Shown here: positions 8,754 through 17,847 of the stretch, piece after piece | Layout: each line of letters opens with the position of its first letter | Position numbering within the stretch: position 1 is the stretch's first letter | NCBI RefSeq assembly: GCF_014779555.2 | Contig: NZ_CP094357.1 | Coordinates: 3,658,001-3,722,000, forward strand | Reading direction: 5' to 3' | DNA: 64,000 nt | DNA from: Lysobacter capsici | GTDB taxonomy: Bacteria; Pseudomonadota; Gammaproteobacteria; Xanthomonadales; Xanthomonadaceae | The notes under the pieces: model-generated | Database searches by the model: none | The model's input: only the letters and a program-made list of their open reading frames with translations | Told to the model about the DNA's origin: nothing | Program-made: the position numbers and the translations under genes

Positions 8754-10673
8754 ATGCGGTTGCTGCCGTCGCTCGCCTTGCTCATCTCGCTCACCGCCGC
8801 GGTAACGCCGGCCCGCGCCGACACCCTGGCGGTGGTCCGCGACGGCCGCACCCAACCGCAGTATTCCTATGCCGACGCGATCCGCGAAGTGGTGCACGTG
8901 GAAACTTCGGTGGACAGCGACGGCGACGGCCGTCGCGATCGCGTCGCGGTGTTCGTGACCCGGCCGCGCCAGTCCGATGGCGCTCACAAAGTGGCGGTGA
9001 TCCTGGAAGCCAGCCCGTATTTCGGCGGCCTGATCGAAGCGCCGCACCATCCCACCGAAATCGTCGATCAGCCGCGGCTGTCGCCGTGGACCCCGCCCAC
9101 CCACGCCAAGCCCGCGGTCGATTACGCACGTTCCAACTACGACAATTATTTCGTCGCCCGCGGCTATGCCGTGGTCGCCGCGAGCAGCCTGGGCACCGGC
9201 GATTCCGAAGGTTGCCCTTCGCTGACCGGGCCCGATGAGATCGAGGCGATGAAGGCGGTGGTCGACTGGCTGAGCGGCCGCGCCCGCGCCAACTACGGCG
9301 ATGGCCGCGCAGCGCGGGCGGAATGGTCGACCGGCGCGGTGGCGATGGTCGGCAACGCCTACAACGCCACGCTGGCGCTGGGCGTGGCGCAGACCGGGGT
9401 CGGCGGGCTCAAGACCGTCGTCGCCAACGTGGTGACCTCCAACTGGTACGACTACTACCGCGCCAACGGCGGCGTGGTCGAACCCGATGGGTTTCCCGGC
9501 GAGGACGCCGACCTGCACGCGAAGGTGGTGCTGACCCGCGCGCGGCCGGCGCAGTGCGCGGCCGCGATCGCGTCGATCGAGCAACGCATGGATCGCGTCA
9601 GCGGCGACTACAACGGGTTCTGGGCGCAGCGCGATTTCACCCGACATATCGACCGGCTCAGGCGTCATGGCATCAGCGTGTTCCAGATCGCCGGCCTATC
9701 CGACTGGAACGCGCGCACCAGCCAGTTCGCGCAGTTGTGGGACGCCTTGGGTCGGCATCGGGTCGATCGCCGGCTGTGGCTGTATCAGGCCGGTCACGCC
9801 GACATCCTCAACGTGCGCCGGCAAGCGTGGCTGGATGCGGTGCAGGCGTGGCTGGACCATGCGCTGTACGGCGTCGACAGCGGCACGCAGGCATGGCCAC
9901 AGGTCCAGCTCGAAACCGCGCCGGGCCAGTGGCAGCCGTACCCGCAGTGGCCGCGTCCGGGCGCGCGCGTGGTCACCTGGCAGTTGCATGCGCAGGCGGA
10001 CGCGGATTCGGCGCATACGCTGCGGCGCGCGCCCGACCATCGCAGCGGCGCTCAGGCCGAAGAACGCGCCTTCGTCGATGCGCCTTCGCGCAAGGCCGCC
10101 GAACTGATCGCGCATCCCGATCGCGACGATCCCAATCGATTGATGTTCCTGAGTGAACCGCTCGCCGACGACGCCCAGTTGTCCGGCACCGCGCAGGTCA
10201 GCGTGCAGGCCGCGCTCGACGGCCCCTCGCCCTATCTCACCGCATTGCTGGTGGACTACGGCGAGGACGCGCGCGTCACCGGTTTCGCCGCGACCGCGCA
10301 GACCTGGTGCTTCGGCGACAGTCTGCCGAACAACTCGGGCTGCCGGCCGATCTATGCCTATACGACCGCGCCGACGCCGTACCAGGTGGTCACGCGCGGC
10401 TGGATCGATGTGCGCAATCGCCATGGCCGCGAGCGCAGCGAAGCGATCCGCGCCGGCGAGTCCTACGCCTTGCGCTGGGCGCTGCAACCGGGCGACTACC
10501 GCTTCAAGGCCGGCCATCGCATCGGCTTGGTGCTGCTGTCCAGCGACCCGGGCTACACCTTGCGCTATCGGCCGGGCACGCGGGTATCGGTGCGGCTGGA
10601 TGCATCGTCGCTGAGCCTGCCGCTGGTCGAACCGGAGGTGCCGTCGCGGTCGACGCCGACCGCCGCGCGCTGA
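8754..10673 (+). CDS. Secreted Xaa-Pro dipeptidyl-peptidase (S15/CocE) homologue lacking the nucleophile serine
   Basis: A 639-aa exported protein with the Sec signal MRLLPSLALLISLTAAVTPA and a cleavage site after ARA. It is colinear with secreted S15 Xaa-Pro dipeptidyl-peptidases: RGYAVVAASSLGTGDSEGC, TGVGGLKTVV, WYDYYRANGG, PGED, the Asp317 region GLSDWN and the His348 region AGHADIL, then a jelly-roll C-terminal domain. The nucleophile elbow, normally G-x-S-Y-x-G, reads GNAYNA, so the catalytic serine is Ala202 (codon GCC at 9357-9359). The Asp and His are kept. The protein is therefore probably inactive as a serine peptidase, although the rest is well preserved. The ATG at 8754 follows AAAGGA. 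It may be cotranscribed with the reductase 36 bp upstream. Confidence 0.85.
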   Translation: MRLLPSLALLISLTAAVTPARADTLAVVRDGRTQPQYSYADAIREVVHVETSVDSDGDGRRDRVAVFVTRPRQSDGAHKVAVILEASPYFGGLIEAPHHPTEIVDQPRLSPWTPPTHAKPAVDYARSNYDNYFVARGYAVVAASSLGTGDSEGCPSLTGPDEIEAMKAVVDWLSGRARANYGDGRAARAEWSTGAVAMVGNAYNATLALGVAQTGVGGLKTVVANVVTSNWYDYYRANGGVVEPDGFPGEDADLHAKVVLTRARPAQCAAAIASIEQRMDRVSGDYNGFWAQRDFTRHIDRLRRHGISVFQIAGLSDWNARTSQFAQLWDALGRHRVDRRLWLYQAGHADILNVRRQAWLDAVQAWLDHALYGVDSGTQAWPQVQLETAPGQWQPYPQWPRPGARVVTWQLHAQADADSAHTLRRAPDHRSGAQAEERAFVDAPSRKAAELIAHPDRDDPNRLMFLSEPLADDAQLSGTAQVSVQAALDGPSPYLTALLVDYGEDARVTGFAATAQTWCFGDSLPNNSGCRPIYAYTTAPTPYQVVTRGWIDVRNRHGRERSEAIRAGESYALRWALQPGDYRFKAGHRIGLVLLSSDPGYTLRYRPGTRVSVRLDASSLSLPLVEPEVPSRSTPTAAR

Positions 10674-10783
10674 TCTTCGCTCGCACACCTCGCGTTTCGT
10701 TCGCACGTTTCCCATCGCTCGTGCCCATCGCCCGCGTCGATGCGGCCGCGCGCGCCACCCTTCTGTCTTCGATTCCGATCCCC

Positions 10784-13102
10784 ATGCGCACCCTGCTGAT
10801 CTTCGCCACCTTGATGGCTGCACCGATACCCGCCTGCTGCGCCATCCTCGTCGACGGCCGGCTCGATCCGGAGGAATGGCGGGAGGCGCGCAGCATCACC
10901 GATTTCCGCCTGACCCAACCGCTGTCGCGCCTGCCCGCGCCGCAACCGACCCAGGCCTGGGTGCTGGCGACGCCGCAGGGCCTGGCGGTGAGTTTCCGCA
11001 ATCTGCAGGACGCCTCGGTGCCGCGCACGCGCCAGCGCACCCAGCGCGACAACAGCGAGGCCGCGGTCGACCGGGTCAATCTGTACGTCGACTTCGACGG
11101 CGACGGCCGCGGCGGCTACAACTTCACCCTGACCCTCGCCGACGGCATCGTCGACACCACGGTCAGCAACGAAAACCAGTTCAACGACGACTGGGACGGC
11201 GACTGGCACCACGCGGTCAGCGAGGACGAAACCGGCTGGTCGGCGGAAATGCTGATCCCTTGGCATATCGCGCCGATGCGCGACGGACGCGACGGCAAGC
11301 GCCTGCTCGGCATCGCCCTGGACCGGGTGATCGGCGCCACCGGCGAGCGCGCCTCGTGGCCGGCGGTCAGCCTGACCGAAACCCGGTTCCTGTCGGTGTT
11401 GAACAAGATCGAAGTGCCCGAATACGGGCAGTCGCTGCTGACCATCACCCCCTACGTCAACGGCGTGCGCGATTTCGTCGGACGCGATTCGGATTTCGAC
11501 GCGGGCGCCGACCTGTTCTGGAAGCCCAACGGCCGCTTCCAGCTCAGCGCCACGCTCAATCCCGACTTCGGCCAGGTCGAAAGCGACCGGCTGGTGGTCA
11601 ACTTCGGCGCGGTCGAGACCTTCTTCGACGACAAGCGCCCGTTCTTCACCGAGAACCAGGGCTTCTTCGAGGTTCCGTTCGGCTCGCTCAATCCCAACAA
11701 CCGGCTGATCTACACCCGCCGCGTCGGCGGCCTGAGCGACGACGCGATCGGCTCGGGCGATGTCGCCGCGGCGGTCAAGCTCAACGGCAGCGCGGGCGGC
11801 GTCAACTACGGCGTGTTCGCCGCGAGCGAGGCCGACTCGGTCGGGCGCGACTTCTACGCGGTGCGCGCGAGCCGCGACTTCCTGCGTCACGGCATCGGCG
11901 CGATGGTCACCCAGGTGAAGCGGCCGTTCCTCGATCGCGAAGCGACCGTCTACGAATTCGACCACCGCTGGACCCCGAACGAACGCTGGGCGGTACGCAG
12001 CACCGTGGTGGGCTCCAGCGTCGACGAGCGCGGGCGCCGGCTGCGCGACAGCGGCGCGCAAGTGCGGGTGGACTACGACCGCGGCAACGGCTGGCGCCAT
12101 CAGTTGTATGCGCTGCACCTGGGCGGCGACCTGCAACTCAACGACTTCGGTTATCTGGAACGCAACAACTACAACTATCTGCGCTACGACCTCGGCCGGC
12201 GGGTGACCGCGCTGCCGCCGGATTCGCCGTTCACCGCGCACGACTGGCATTACTCGGTATCGCATCGGGTCAACGACGACGGCGTGCATATCGCCGACGC
12301 GCTCGCCGTCAACCGGCGCAGCGAACGTCGCGACGGCGGCAATCAATTCATCGAAGTCGGCACCCTGAGCCCGGGTCACGACGATCTGATCACCCGCGGC
12401 AACGGCGTGGTCGACATGCCGCGGCGCGTGTTCGCGGTGTTCGAACGTTTCCGTCCGCGCCAGGGCGACAGCCCGTGGGCGTTCAACCTGGAGATGCAGT
12501 ACGACGCCGATGGCCTGAGCGGCTGGAATCGCGGCCTGCGCAGCGTGTATCTCGAACCGAGTTATCACATCAACGACCGGCTGAGTCTGTTCAGCGGGGT
12601 ACGGGTGGAACACCACCCGGACTGGACCTTGTGGCGGCGCGAGGTCGGATTGCTCGGCACCTACCGCTCCAACCAGCTCATGCTCAACGCCGGCGCGGCC
12701 TGGCTGATCAACGATCGGCAGGAACTGCGGGTGCGGCTGGAGGCGATCGGCCTGGAGGCGCAGGCGCGCAAGGCCTGGCGGGTGGCGCCGGACGGGGAAC
12801 CGGTCGCGGTGAACAACCCGCTCGCCGACTTCGCCCTGCGCAACCTCGGCTTCCAGATCCGCTACCGCTACGAACTGGCGCCGCTGTCGTATCTGTACGT
12901 GGCCTACGTGCGCGGCGGCTCGCTGCTGGAGGACGGCAGCGGTTCGATACGCGCCGCCAGTTCCGCGACGCGTTCGAACTGCGCGACAGCGAACAGTTGC
13001 TGGTCAAGCTGTCGTATCGCTTCGAGATATGAGCCGGCGCGGGCTCAGCCTTGCCACAGGCGCAAGGCTTCCTGCGCGATCACCTCGGGAAACTCCTCCT
13101 GA
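10784..13102 (+). CDS. DUF5916 outer-membrane protein with CBM9-like N-terminus; 3' end frameshifted
   Basis: A signal peptide (MRTLLIFATLMAAPIPACCA) is followed by a carbohydrate-binding-module-9-like domain (VDGRLDPEEWREA; LYVDFDGDGRGGYNF) and a long beta-rich DUF5916 region (NPDFGQVESDRLVVNF; KRPFFTENQGFFEVPFGS), probably an outer-membrane barrel. As read the frame runs 772 aa to 13102 and overlaps the convergent hydrolase by 58 bp. From about 12945 the sensible C-terminus continues in another frame (RRQFRDAFELRDSEQLLVKL, then SYRFEI) and stops at 13032, just before the hydrolase stop. One base is missing near 12943-12950 relative to an intact gene. This is either a sequencing error or a real C-terminal lesion. 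No substrate is known for the family. Confidence 0.8.
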   Translation: MRTLLIFATLMAAPIPACCAILVDGRLDPEEWREARSITDFRLTQPLSRLPAPQPTQAWVLATPQGLAVSFRNLQDASVPRTRQRTQRDNSEAAVDRVNLYVDFDGDGRGGYNFTLTLADGIVDTTVSNENQFNDDWDGDWHHAVSEDETGWSAEMLIPWHIAPMRDGRDGKRLLGIALDRVIGATGERASWPAVSLTETRFLSVLNKIEVPEYGQSLLTITPYVNGVRDFVGRDSDFDAGADLFWKPNGRFQLSATLNPDFGQVESDRLVVNFGAVETFFDDKRPFFTENQGFFEVPFGSLNPNNRLIYTRRVGGLSDDAIGSGDVAAAVKLNGSAGGVNYGVFAASEADSVGRDFYAVRASRDFLRHGIGAMVTQVKRPFLDREATVYEFDHRWTPNERWAVRSTVVGSSVDERGRRLRDSGAQVRVDYDRGNGWRHQLYALHLGGDLQLNDFGYLERNNYNYLRYDLGRRVTALPPDSPFTAHDWHYSVSHRVNDDGVHIADALAVNRRSERRDGGNQFIEVGTLSPGHDDLITRGNGVVDMPRRVFAVFERFRPRQGDSPWAFNLEMQYDADGLSGWNRGLRSVYLEPSYHINDRLSLFSGVRVEHHPDWTLWRREVGLLGTYRSNQLMLNAGAAWLINDRQELRVRLEAIGLEAQARKAWRVAPDGEPVAVNNPLADFALRNLGFQIRYRYELAPLSYLYVAYVRGGSLLEDGSGSIRAASSATRSNCATANSCWSSCRIASRYEPARAQPCHRRKASCAITSGNSS

Positions 13103-14034
13103 AAGAACAGCTTCGCCCCGGCGACGCGGCGTATGCCGCGCGAGTTCGGCAACAGCCGGTCGAGATAGTCCGCGTCGGACTGGGCGAAGATGTCGTCGCT
13201 CGCGCCCCACACGATCCGCACCGGCGCGCGGCAGCGCCGCAGCGAGGCCTCGATGCCGGCCAGCGGGTTCGGCGCGAGCGCGATGTGGAAGGCGTGGTAT
13301 TGCGCGCGCCGCAGCGGCGAGGCCACCAGCGGGCTGACGTAGTACTCGATGGTTTCGTCCGCGAACCCGGCCGGATCGCGGAACACCGCCGCGCCGAAGG
13401 TCGAACGCGCCAGCGCCTTGTCGGTCAGCCATTGCGCGGTGGCGTCGGCGAGGGTGCCGGCGCGTGCCATCTCGATGGCCGGCATCACCTTCGGCGGCGG
13501 GCTGTCGGGTTCGACATCGCAATTGCTCAGCAGCATCGAGCGAACCCGCCGCGGGTAACGCACCGCGAACAACTGCGCGACCGCCCCGCCGCTGTCGCTG
13601 GCGACGAGGTCGACCGCATCGATCGCCAGCGAATCCAGCAACGCGGCGAGCATCGCGGTCTGGGCGTCGGCGGCCAGCGATTGCCCGGCGTGAATCTCCG
13701 AATAGCCCAGGCCCATGAAGTCCGGGGCGATGCAGCGCCGATGCGCGGACAGGCGATCGATCGCGCCGCGCCATTGGTAGCCGTTGAGCGGCGCGCCGTG
13801 CAGGAACACCGCGGCCGCGCCCTCGCCGCGTTCGATATAGGCGATGCGGCCGAACGGCAATTGGGCGAAACGCCGCGAGGCGCGGTACGCCGCCGCGTCC
13901 AGCGGCCGGGCCGGGCCGGTCGCGGCCCCGTCGAGGCGCGCATCGCGCAGCGACGCGCAGCCGCCGACGGCGCCGATCACGCCCCCGGCCACCAATGCAG
14001 TCGCGGCGGCGACCATGAACTGTCTGCGTTGCAT
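13045..14034 (-). CDS. Alpha/beta-fold hydrolase lipoprotein with Tat-like signal
   Basis: A 329-aa protein beginning MQRRQFMVAAATALVAGG, a twin-arginine-type signal ending in a lipobox-like VGGC. The ATG at 14034 has AGGAGAG just upstream; a longer frame from 14100 is rejected. The core is an alpha/beta hydrolase: oxyanion HGAPLNGYQW, then SDSGG where the nucleophile elbow lies. The aspartate there matches haloalkane dehalogenases and epoxide hydrolases (QDWGG) rather than esterases (GxSxG). The position of the catalytic histidine reads AKLFFQEE with no His, so activity is uncertain. It is transcribed away from the AraC-type regulator, which probably controls it. Confidence 0.78.
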   Translation of the reverse strand: MQRRQFMVAAATALVAGGVIGAVGGCASLRDARLDGAATGPARPLDAAAYRASRRFAQLPFGRIAYIERGEGAAAVFLHGAPLNGYQWRGAIDRLSAHRRCIAPDFMGLGYSEIHAGQSLAADAQTAMLAALLDSLAIDAVDLVASDSGGAVAQLFAVRYPRRVRSMLLSNCDVEPDSPPPKVMPAIEMARAGTLADATAQWLTDKALARSTFGAAVFRDPAGFADETIEYYVSPLVASPLRRAQYHAFHIALAPNPLAGIEASLRRCRAPVRIVWGASDDIFAQSDADYLDRLLPNSRGIRRVAGAKLFFQEEFPEVIAQEALRLWQG

Positions 14035-14175
14035 TTCCACTCTCCTGGCGGGCGATGACCTGACCCCATCCTGGCGAGACGCCCGCGAGCCGGCGCGCAC
14101 CCACGGCCGGCGACGGACACGCGCGTATGATTTTCGTCACTTGCCGCCGGCGCGGCCGAAGCCAAGCATCGTGCG

Positions 14176-15051
14176 ATGAGCGACCGGCCCGCCTGTTACC
14201 CCCGCCCCGCGACCGCGCCCCCGCCGGCGATCGTCGGCGCCGACCGCGCGCCCTTGCTCGACGTACTGACCTCACCGGTGCCGGGCGGGCATTTCGATTC
14301 GCCCTTGGACGGCCGCCACGTGCTGTGTCTGCATCTGGGCGAGCCGGTCCCGGTGTCGTATCGCCGTGACGGGCGCGAGCATCAGGGCCTGCGCCTGCAC
14401 GGACGGTTCTGCGTGGTGCCGGCGGGTTCGTCGACCCGCTGGATCCTGTCCCGGCCCGCGACCTCGCTGCTGCTGCGGCTGACGCCGTCGCTGCTGAGCG
14501 CGACCGCCGACGCGATGGGCGTGAGCGCGCGCAGCGACGGCCTGGCGCCGTCGATCCATGTGCGCGATGCGCAGATCGAACGCATCGGCTGGATGATGCA
14601 GGCCGAGGAGCACGACGCGTACCCCGGCGGACGCCTGTTCACCGACAGCCTCGCCGGCGCGCTGGCCGCGCGCCTGCTCGCCTTGCAGACCCGCGGCGCG
14701 CCCGCGATCGAGCGGCCTGCGCGCGCGCTGCCGGCATGGCGATTGGGTCACGTGCTCGACTACATCGAGGCGCATCTGGATCAGCCGCTGTCGCTGGCCG
14801 AACTCGCGCGGGTGGCCGGTTTCAGCCTGTCGCACTTCAAGCCCTTGTTCAAAAACGCCACCGGCCTGCCGGTGCATCGCTACGTGCTGGAGCGGCGGGT
14901 GGAGCGCGCGCGCGGCCTGTTGCTGCGCGGCGAACGGCGCATGGGCGAGATCGCGCTGGACGCCGGGTTCTCGCATGCGAGCCACATGGCGCGCTGCATG
15001 CGCCGGGTGCTGGGGGTGAGTCCGGCGCAACTTATCGCTTCGTATCATTGA
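14176..15051 (+). CDS. AraC-family transcriptional regulator
   Basis: A 291-aa regulator. The last about 100 residues form the double helix-turn-helix of the AraC/XylS family: LDYIEAHLDQPLSLAELARV, AGFSLSHFKPLFKNATGL, and the second helix pair with IALDAGFSHASHMARCMRRV followed by LGVSPAQ. The N-terminal half looks like a cupin-type sensor (GGHFDSPLDGRHVLCLHLGE). It is divergent from the alpha/beta hydrolase gene across about 140 bp, the usual arrangement for a local regulator and its target. Ligand unknown. Confidence 0.88.
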   Translation: MSDRPACYPRPATAPPPAIVGADRAPLLDVLTSPVPGGHFDSPLDGRHVLCLHLGEPVPVSYRRDGREHQGLRLHGRFCVVPAGSSTRWILSRPATSLLLRLTPSLLSATADAMGVSARSDGLAPSIHVRDAQIERIGWMMQAEEHDAYPGGRLFTDSLAGALAARLLALQTRGAPAIERPARALPAWRLGHVLDYIEAHLDQPLSLAELARVAGFSLSHFKPLFKNATGLPVHRYVLERRVERARGLLLRGERRMGEIALDAGFSHASHMARCMRRVLGVSPAQLIASYH

Positions 15052-15335
15052 TCGATCGGCCCGGCGAAGCGGCGATCGGGCGGTGTTCGCTCGCGGCTCG
15101 CGAGGTTGCTGCATGGAATCAAAGAGCGGTGGCACGTACCTACTCGTCGTAGACCGACTCGCTTGCGGCGCCGCAACGTCAAAACCACGCAGGCCCGGCC
15201 AATGCCGCGCATCGACGCGCAGAATGCGAATGCCGTCGAAGTCCGGGTCTCGATCACGGCGCAGTGACGCGGCGCCACCCTTCGCAATCGCCTTGGCTTG
15301 AGCGAGGATGCGGCATCCGCGATAAGGAAACCGCC

Positions 15336-15818
15336 ATGACCCTGCCGCCCGGCGTCGTACTGCGTCCGATCCAAGCGCGCGACGATGCCACCGTCGCCAC
15401 GTTGATCCGTCAGGTGATGGCCGAGTTCGGCGCGGGCTCGATCGCCGACAGCGAAATCGACGCCATGCAGCGTTCTTACAGCCTGCCGCGCAGCGCGTAC
15501 TACGTGGTCGAACGCGAAGGACGGCTCGCCGGCGGCGCCGGGGTCGCGCCGCTGCTCGGCGGCGAAGACCGGGTGTGCGAACTGCGCAAGTTCTACCTGC
15601 CCCCCGCCTCGCGCGGACTCGGACTGGGCCAGGCCTTGCTGGAGCGCTGCCTGCTGACCGCGCGCGGCTTCGGTTTCGCTCAGTGCTATGCCGAAGCCCT
15701 GGACCGCATGAGCGACGCCCAGCGCCTGCTGGAAAGCAACAGCTTCCAGTTGCTGGAAGCCCCCATGGGCTACGGCGGATTGCGCGGCTGCAATACCTGG
15801 TATCTGCGCACGTTGTAG
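15336..15818 (+). CDS. GNAT-family N-acetyltransferase
   Basis: A 160-aa GCN5-related acetyltransferase. Motif A is LPPASRGLGLGQALLERCL, with the acetyl-CoA-binding R-x-x-G-x-G pattern, preceded by a beta-strand (VCELRKFY). The pattern 'elRKfYv...RGlG.G' is common in GNATs acting on small molecules. The ATG at 15336 follows ATAAGGAAA; an upstream in-frame start at 15264 has no such site. It stands alone between the AraC gene and an SDR gene. Substrate unknown. Confidence 0.82.
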   Translation: MTLPPGVVLRPIQARDDATVATLIRQVMAEFGAGSIADSEIDAMQRSYSLPRSAYYVVEREGRLAGGAGVAPLLGGEDRVCELRKFYLPPASRGLGLGQALLERCLLTARGFGFAQCYAEALDRMSDAQRLLESNSFQLLEAPMGYGGLRGCNTWYLRTL

Positions 15819-15978
15819 GGCCTGGGGCGCCCGCAGCCGCGCCACGGCGGCCAAAGTGATCGCGACCACCCCGGCCCTGCAGAACCCGCCCACCGGCCCG
15901 GCGGCAGCAAGCCTGCCCGGCCCGGGCGGCGATCGCCCCCGCCCGCCATCGGCCACGCCGTCGATTCGCCCGGTCCTT

Positions 15979-15984
15979 TAGAAT
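15979..15984 (+). promoter_or_regulatory. Probable -10 element of the SDR gene
   Basis: TAGAAT lies 28 bp before the ATG at 16013 and overlaps an alternative in-frame ATG at 15983. It supports the downstream start for the SDR gene. No clear -35 is seen. Confidence 0.4.
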
Positions 15985-16012
15985 GGCGACTTTTCCGCCT
16001 TCAGGACCGCCC

Positions 16013-16783
16013 ATGCAACTCGACAACGCCCGCGCCGTGATCACCGGCGGCGTCTCCGGCCTCGGCCTGGCCGTGGCCCAGCACCTCGTCGCCCGCGGCG
16101 GCAAGGTCGCGCTGTTCGATGTCAACGACGACAAGGGCGCGCAGGCCGTGGCCGCGCTCGGCGCCGACAAGGCCCGCTATTTCAAAACCGACGTCACCGA
16201 CGAGGCCGGCGTGGTCGCCAACCTCGCCGCCGCCCAGGACTTCCTCGGCGGGCTCAACGCGGCGATCAACTGCGCCGGCATCCTCGGCGCCGGCCGCGTG
16301 CTCGGCAAGGAATCGCCGATGCCGCTGGCGCAGTTCCAGACCACGGTCATGGTCAACCTGATCGGCAGCTTCAACGTCGCCAAGGCCGCGGCCAACCTGA
16401 TGCAGCACAACGAGGCCGGCGACGACGGCGAGCGCGGCGTGATCGTCAACACCGCCTCGGTCGCCGCCTTTGAAGGCCAGATCGGCCAGGCCGCGTACTC
16501 CGCGTCGAAAGGCGGCGTGGTCGCGATGACCCTGCCGATGGCGCGCGAACTGTCGCGCTTCGGCATCCGGGTGATGACGGTCGCGCCGGGCATCTTCTGG
16601 ACCCCGATGGTCGACGGCATGCCCGAGTCGGTGCAGCAGTCGCTCAGCGCCTCGATCCCGTTCCCCTCGCGCCTGGGCCAGCCGGAAGAATTCGCCGACC
16701 TGGTGGCTTACATCCTCGGCAACCGCTATCTCAACGGCGAGACGATTCGTCTGGATGGCGCTACTCGGTTGGCGCCCAAGTAA
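16013..16783 (+). CDS. Short-chain dehydrogenase, 3-hydroxyacyl-CoA dehydrogenase (HSD10) type
   Basis: A 256-aa classical SDR. The cofactor motif is TGGVSGLG (11-18), followed by FDVNDDKG, an NAD-preferring acidic pattern, and NCAGI at 86-90. The catalytic residues are Ser149 (NTAS), Tyr162 and Lys166 (YSASK). The overall pattern ([31 protein letters not shown]) is that of type II 3-hydroxyacyl-CoA dehydrogenases rather than FabG. A role in fatty-acid or branched-chain amino-acid catabolism follows from the family. It stands alone, with a repeat pair directly after the stop. Confidence 0.87.
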   Translation: MQLDNARAVITGGVSGLGLAVAQHLVARGGKVALFDVNDDKGAQAVAALGADKARYFKTDVTDEAGVVANLAAAQDFLGGLNAAINCAGILGAGRVLGKESPMPLAQFQTTVMVNLIGSFNVAKAAANLMQHNEAGDDGERGVIVNTASVAAFEGQIGQAAYSASKGGVVAMTLPMARELSRFGIRVMTVAPGIFWTPMVDGMPESVQQSLSASIPFPSRLGQPEEFADLVAYILGNRYLNGETIRLDGATRLAPK

Positions 16784-16786
16784 CGG

Positions 16787-16894
16787 CGGGAATCGGGAAT
16801 TGGGAATCGGGAATCGTCAAAGCGATTCCGTCCTCACTTCACGATCTCCACGTCACCACTTTACCGATTCCCTATTCCCGATTCCCCATTCCCG
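16787..16894. repeat. Inverted GGGAATCGGGAAT-type repeat pair
   Basis: The first arm, 16787-16816, is a run of GGGAATCG and GGGAATTG units. The second arm, 16865-16894, is the inverse (GATTCCC, ATTCCCGATTCCCC). The arms could pair over about 48 bp of spacer. The same element recurs at 28241-28349. It is a known style of intergenic repeat in Xanthomonadaceae and may act as a processing site or terminator for the SDR transcript. Confidence 0.75.
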
Positions 16895-16904
16895 GCCAGA
16901 ACCC

Positions 16905-17471
16905 ATGAAAGCCTACGACGTAAAAAAAGGTAACGTAATCGAGCACAACAACACCGTGTACCAGGTGCGCGATATCGAACGCAGCTCGCCGCAGGGCCGC
17001 GGCGGCAACGTCAAATTCCGTTTCACCATGTACTCGGTGCCCGGCGGGACCAAGTACGACCTCAGCGTCGGCGGCGACGACGAGTTGAAGGAAGTCGAGC
17101 TCAGCCGCCGCCAGGTGACCTATTCCTACAAGGACGGCGATGCGTTCGTGTTCCTCGACGACGAGGACTACACGCCGTACACGCTCGATGCCGACGTGGT
17201 CGGCGACGACGCCGGCTACATCATCGACGACCTCAGCGGCTGCTACGTGCAGATCATCGACGAACAGCCGGTGGCGCTGCAGTTGCCGGCCAGCGTGGCG
17301 ATCGAAGTGATCGAAACCCCGCCCGAACTCAAGGGCGGCACCGCCACCAAGCGGCCGAAGCCGGCCAAGCTGTCGACCGGCCTGGAGATCATGGTGCCCG
17401 AGTACATCAGCAACGGCGAACGCGTGCTGGTCAATACCGCGACCGGCGAGTTCGCCGGCCGTGCGGACTGA
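16905..17471 (+). CDS. efpL: Elongation factor P-like protein EfpL (YeiP)
   Basis: A 188-aa protein with the three-domain EF-P architecture: a KOW-like N-terminal domain ([20 protein letters not shown]), the central OB fold ([20 protein letters not shown]) and the C-terminal OB fold ([20 protein letters not shown]) ending in GRAD, the hallmark end of YeiP/EfpL. EfpL binds ribosomes stalled at proline-rich or related motifs. Domain I contains the loop [12 protein letters not shown] in place of the lysine-modified loop of true EF-P, consistent with EfpL not needing lysylation. The ATG at 16905 lies just after the repeat pair. The next gene starts within its last codons. Confidence 0.93.
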   Translation: MKAYDVKKGNVIEHNNTVYQVRDIERSSPQGRGGNVKFRFTMYSVPGGTKYDLSVGGDDELKEVELSRRQVTYSYKDGDAFVFLDDEDYTPYTLDADVVGDDAGYIIDDLSGCYVQIIDEQPVALQLPASVAIEVIETPPELKGGTATKRPKPAKLSTGLEIMVPEYISNGERVLVNTATGEFAGRAD

Positions 17472-17847
17472 TTGGCGTCTGAGCGTCCGCGTCTGCGTTT
17501 ACACGCTGACGCTGGCGCTGCTGATCGGGTGCCAGCGACCGGCACCCGATGCGTCCGGCGACACCGGCGGTTGCCGGACGCCGGCGCAATTGCCGCAAAT
17601 GCATCGTTCGGGCTGGTGCGCGCTGCCGTCCGAGGTGCGCGCGTTCGCGAGCGAACACGAAGACCTGCGCGGTTTCTCCGGCGGCGAGCCGTTCGACCAC
17701 GAGTCGATGCAACACCTGCAACAACAAGCCGAGCAGCGCCTGCTGCACGAACGCGCGCAATGGGCGCGCCTGCGCGCTCGCCATCAGCACGACAAGGCCA
17801 CGGCCGCGTGGCTGGACCGCTACGGCGAGGAGACCGAACTGCGATGA
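17461..17847 (+). CDS. Small predicted lipoprotein
   Basis: A 128-aa protein starting at a GTG inside the efpL 3' end. The N-terminus has a hydrophobic segment ([14 protein letters not shown]) ending in a lipobox with Cys24, so it is probably lipid-anchored. The mature part is short, with [19 protein letters not shown] (two cysteines) and a basic, glutamine-rich helical tail ([20 protein letters not shown]). It overlaps efpL by 11 bp and the following GNAT by 4 bp (ATGA), so the three genes are probably cotranscribed. Function not recognised. Confidence 0.65.
   Translation: MRTDWRLSVRVCVYTLTLALLIGCQRPAPDASGDTGGCRTPAQLPQMHRSGWCALPSEVRAFASEHEDLRGFSGGEPFDHESMQHLQQQAEQRLLHERAQWARLRARHQHDKATAAWLDRYGEETELR

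Noticed and set aside
8754-10673. Treating the S15 homologue as an ordinary active Xaa-Pro dipeptidyl-peptidase
   Set aside because: The aligned nucleophile position is Ala, so activity cannot be assumed despite the strong family match.
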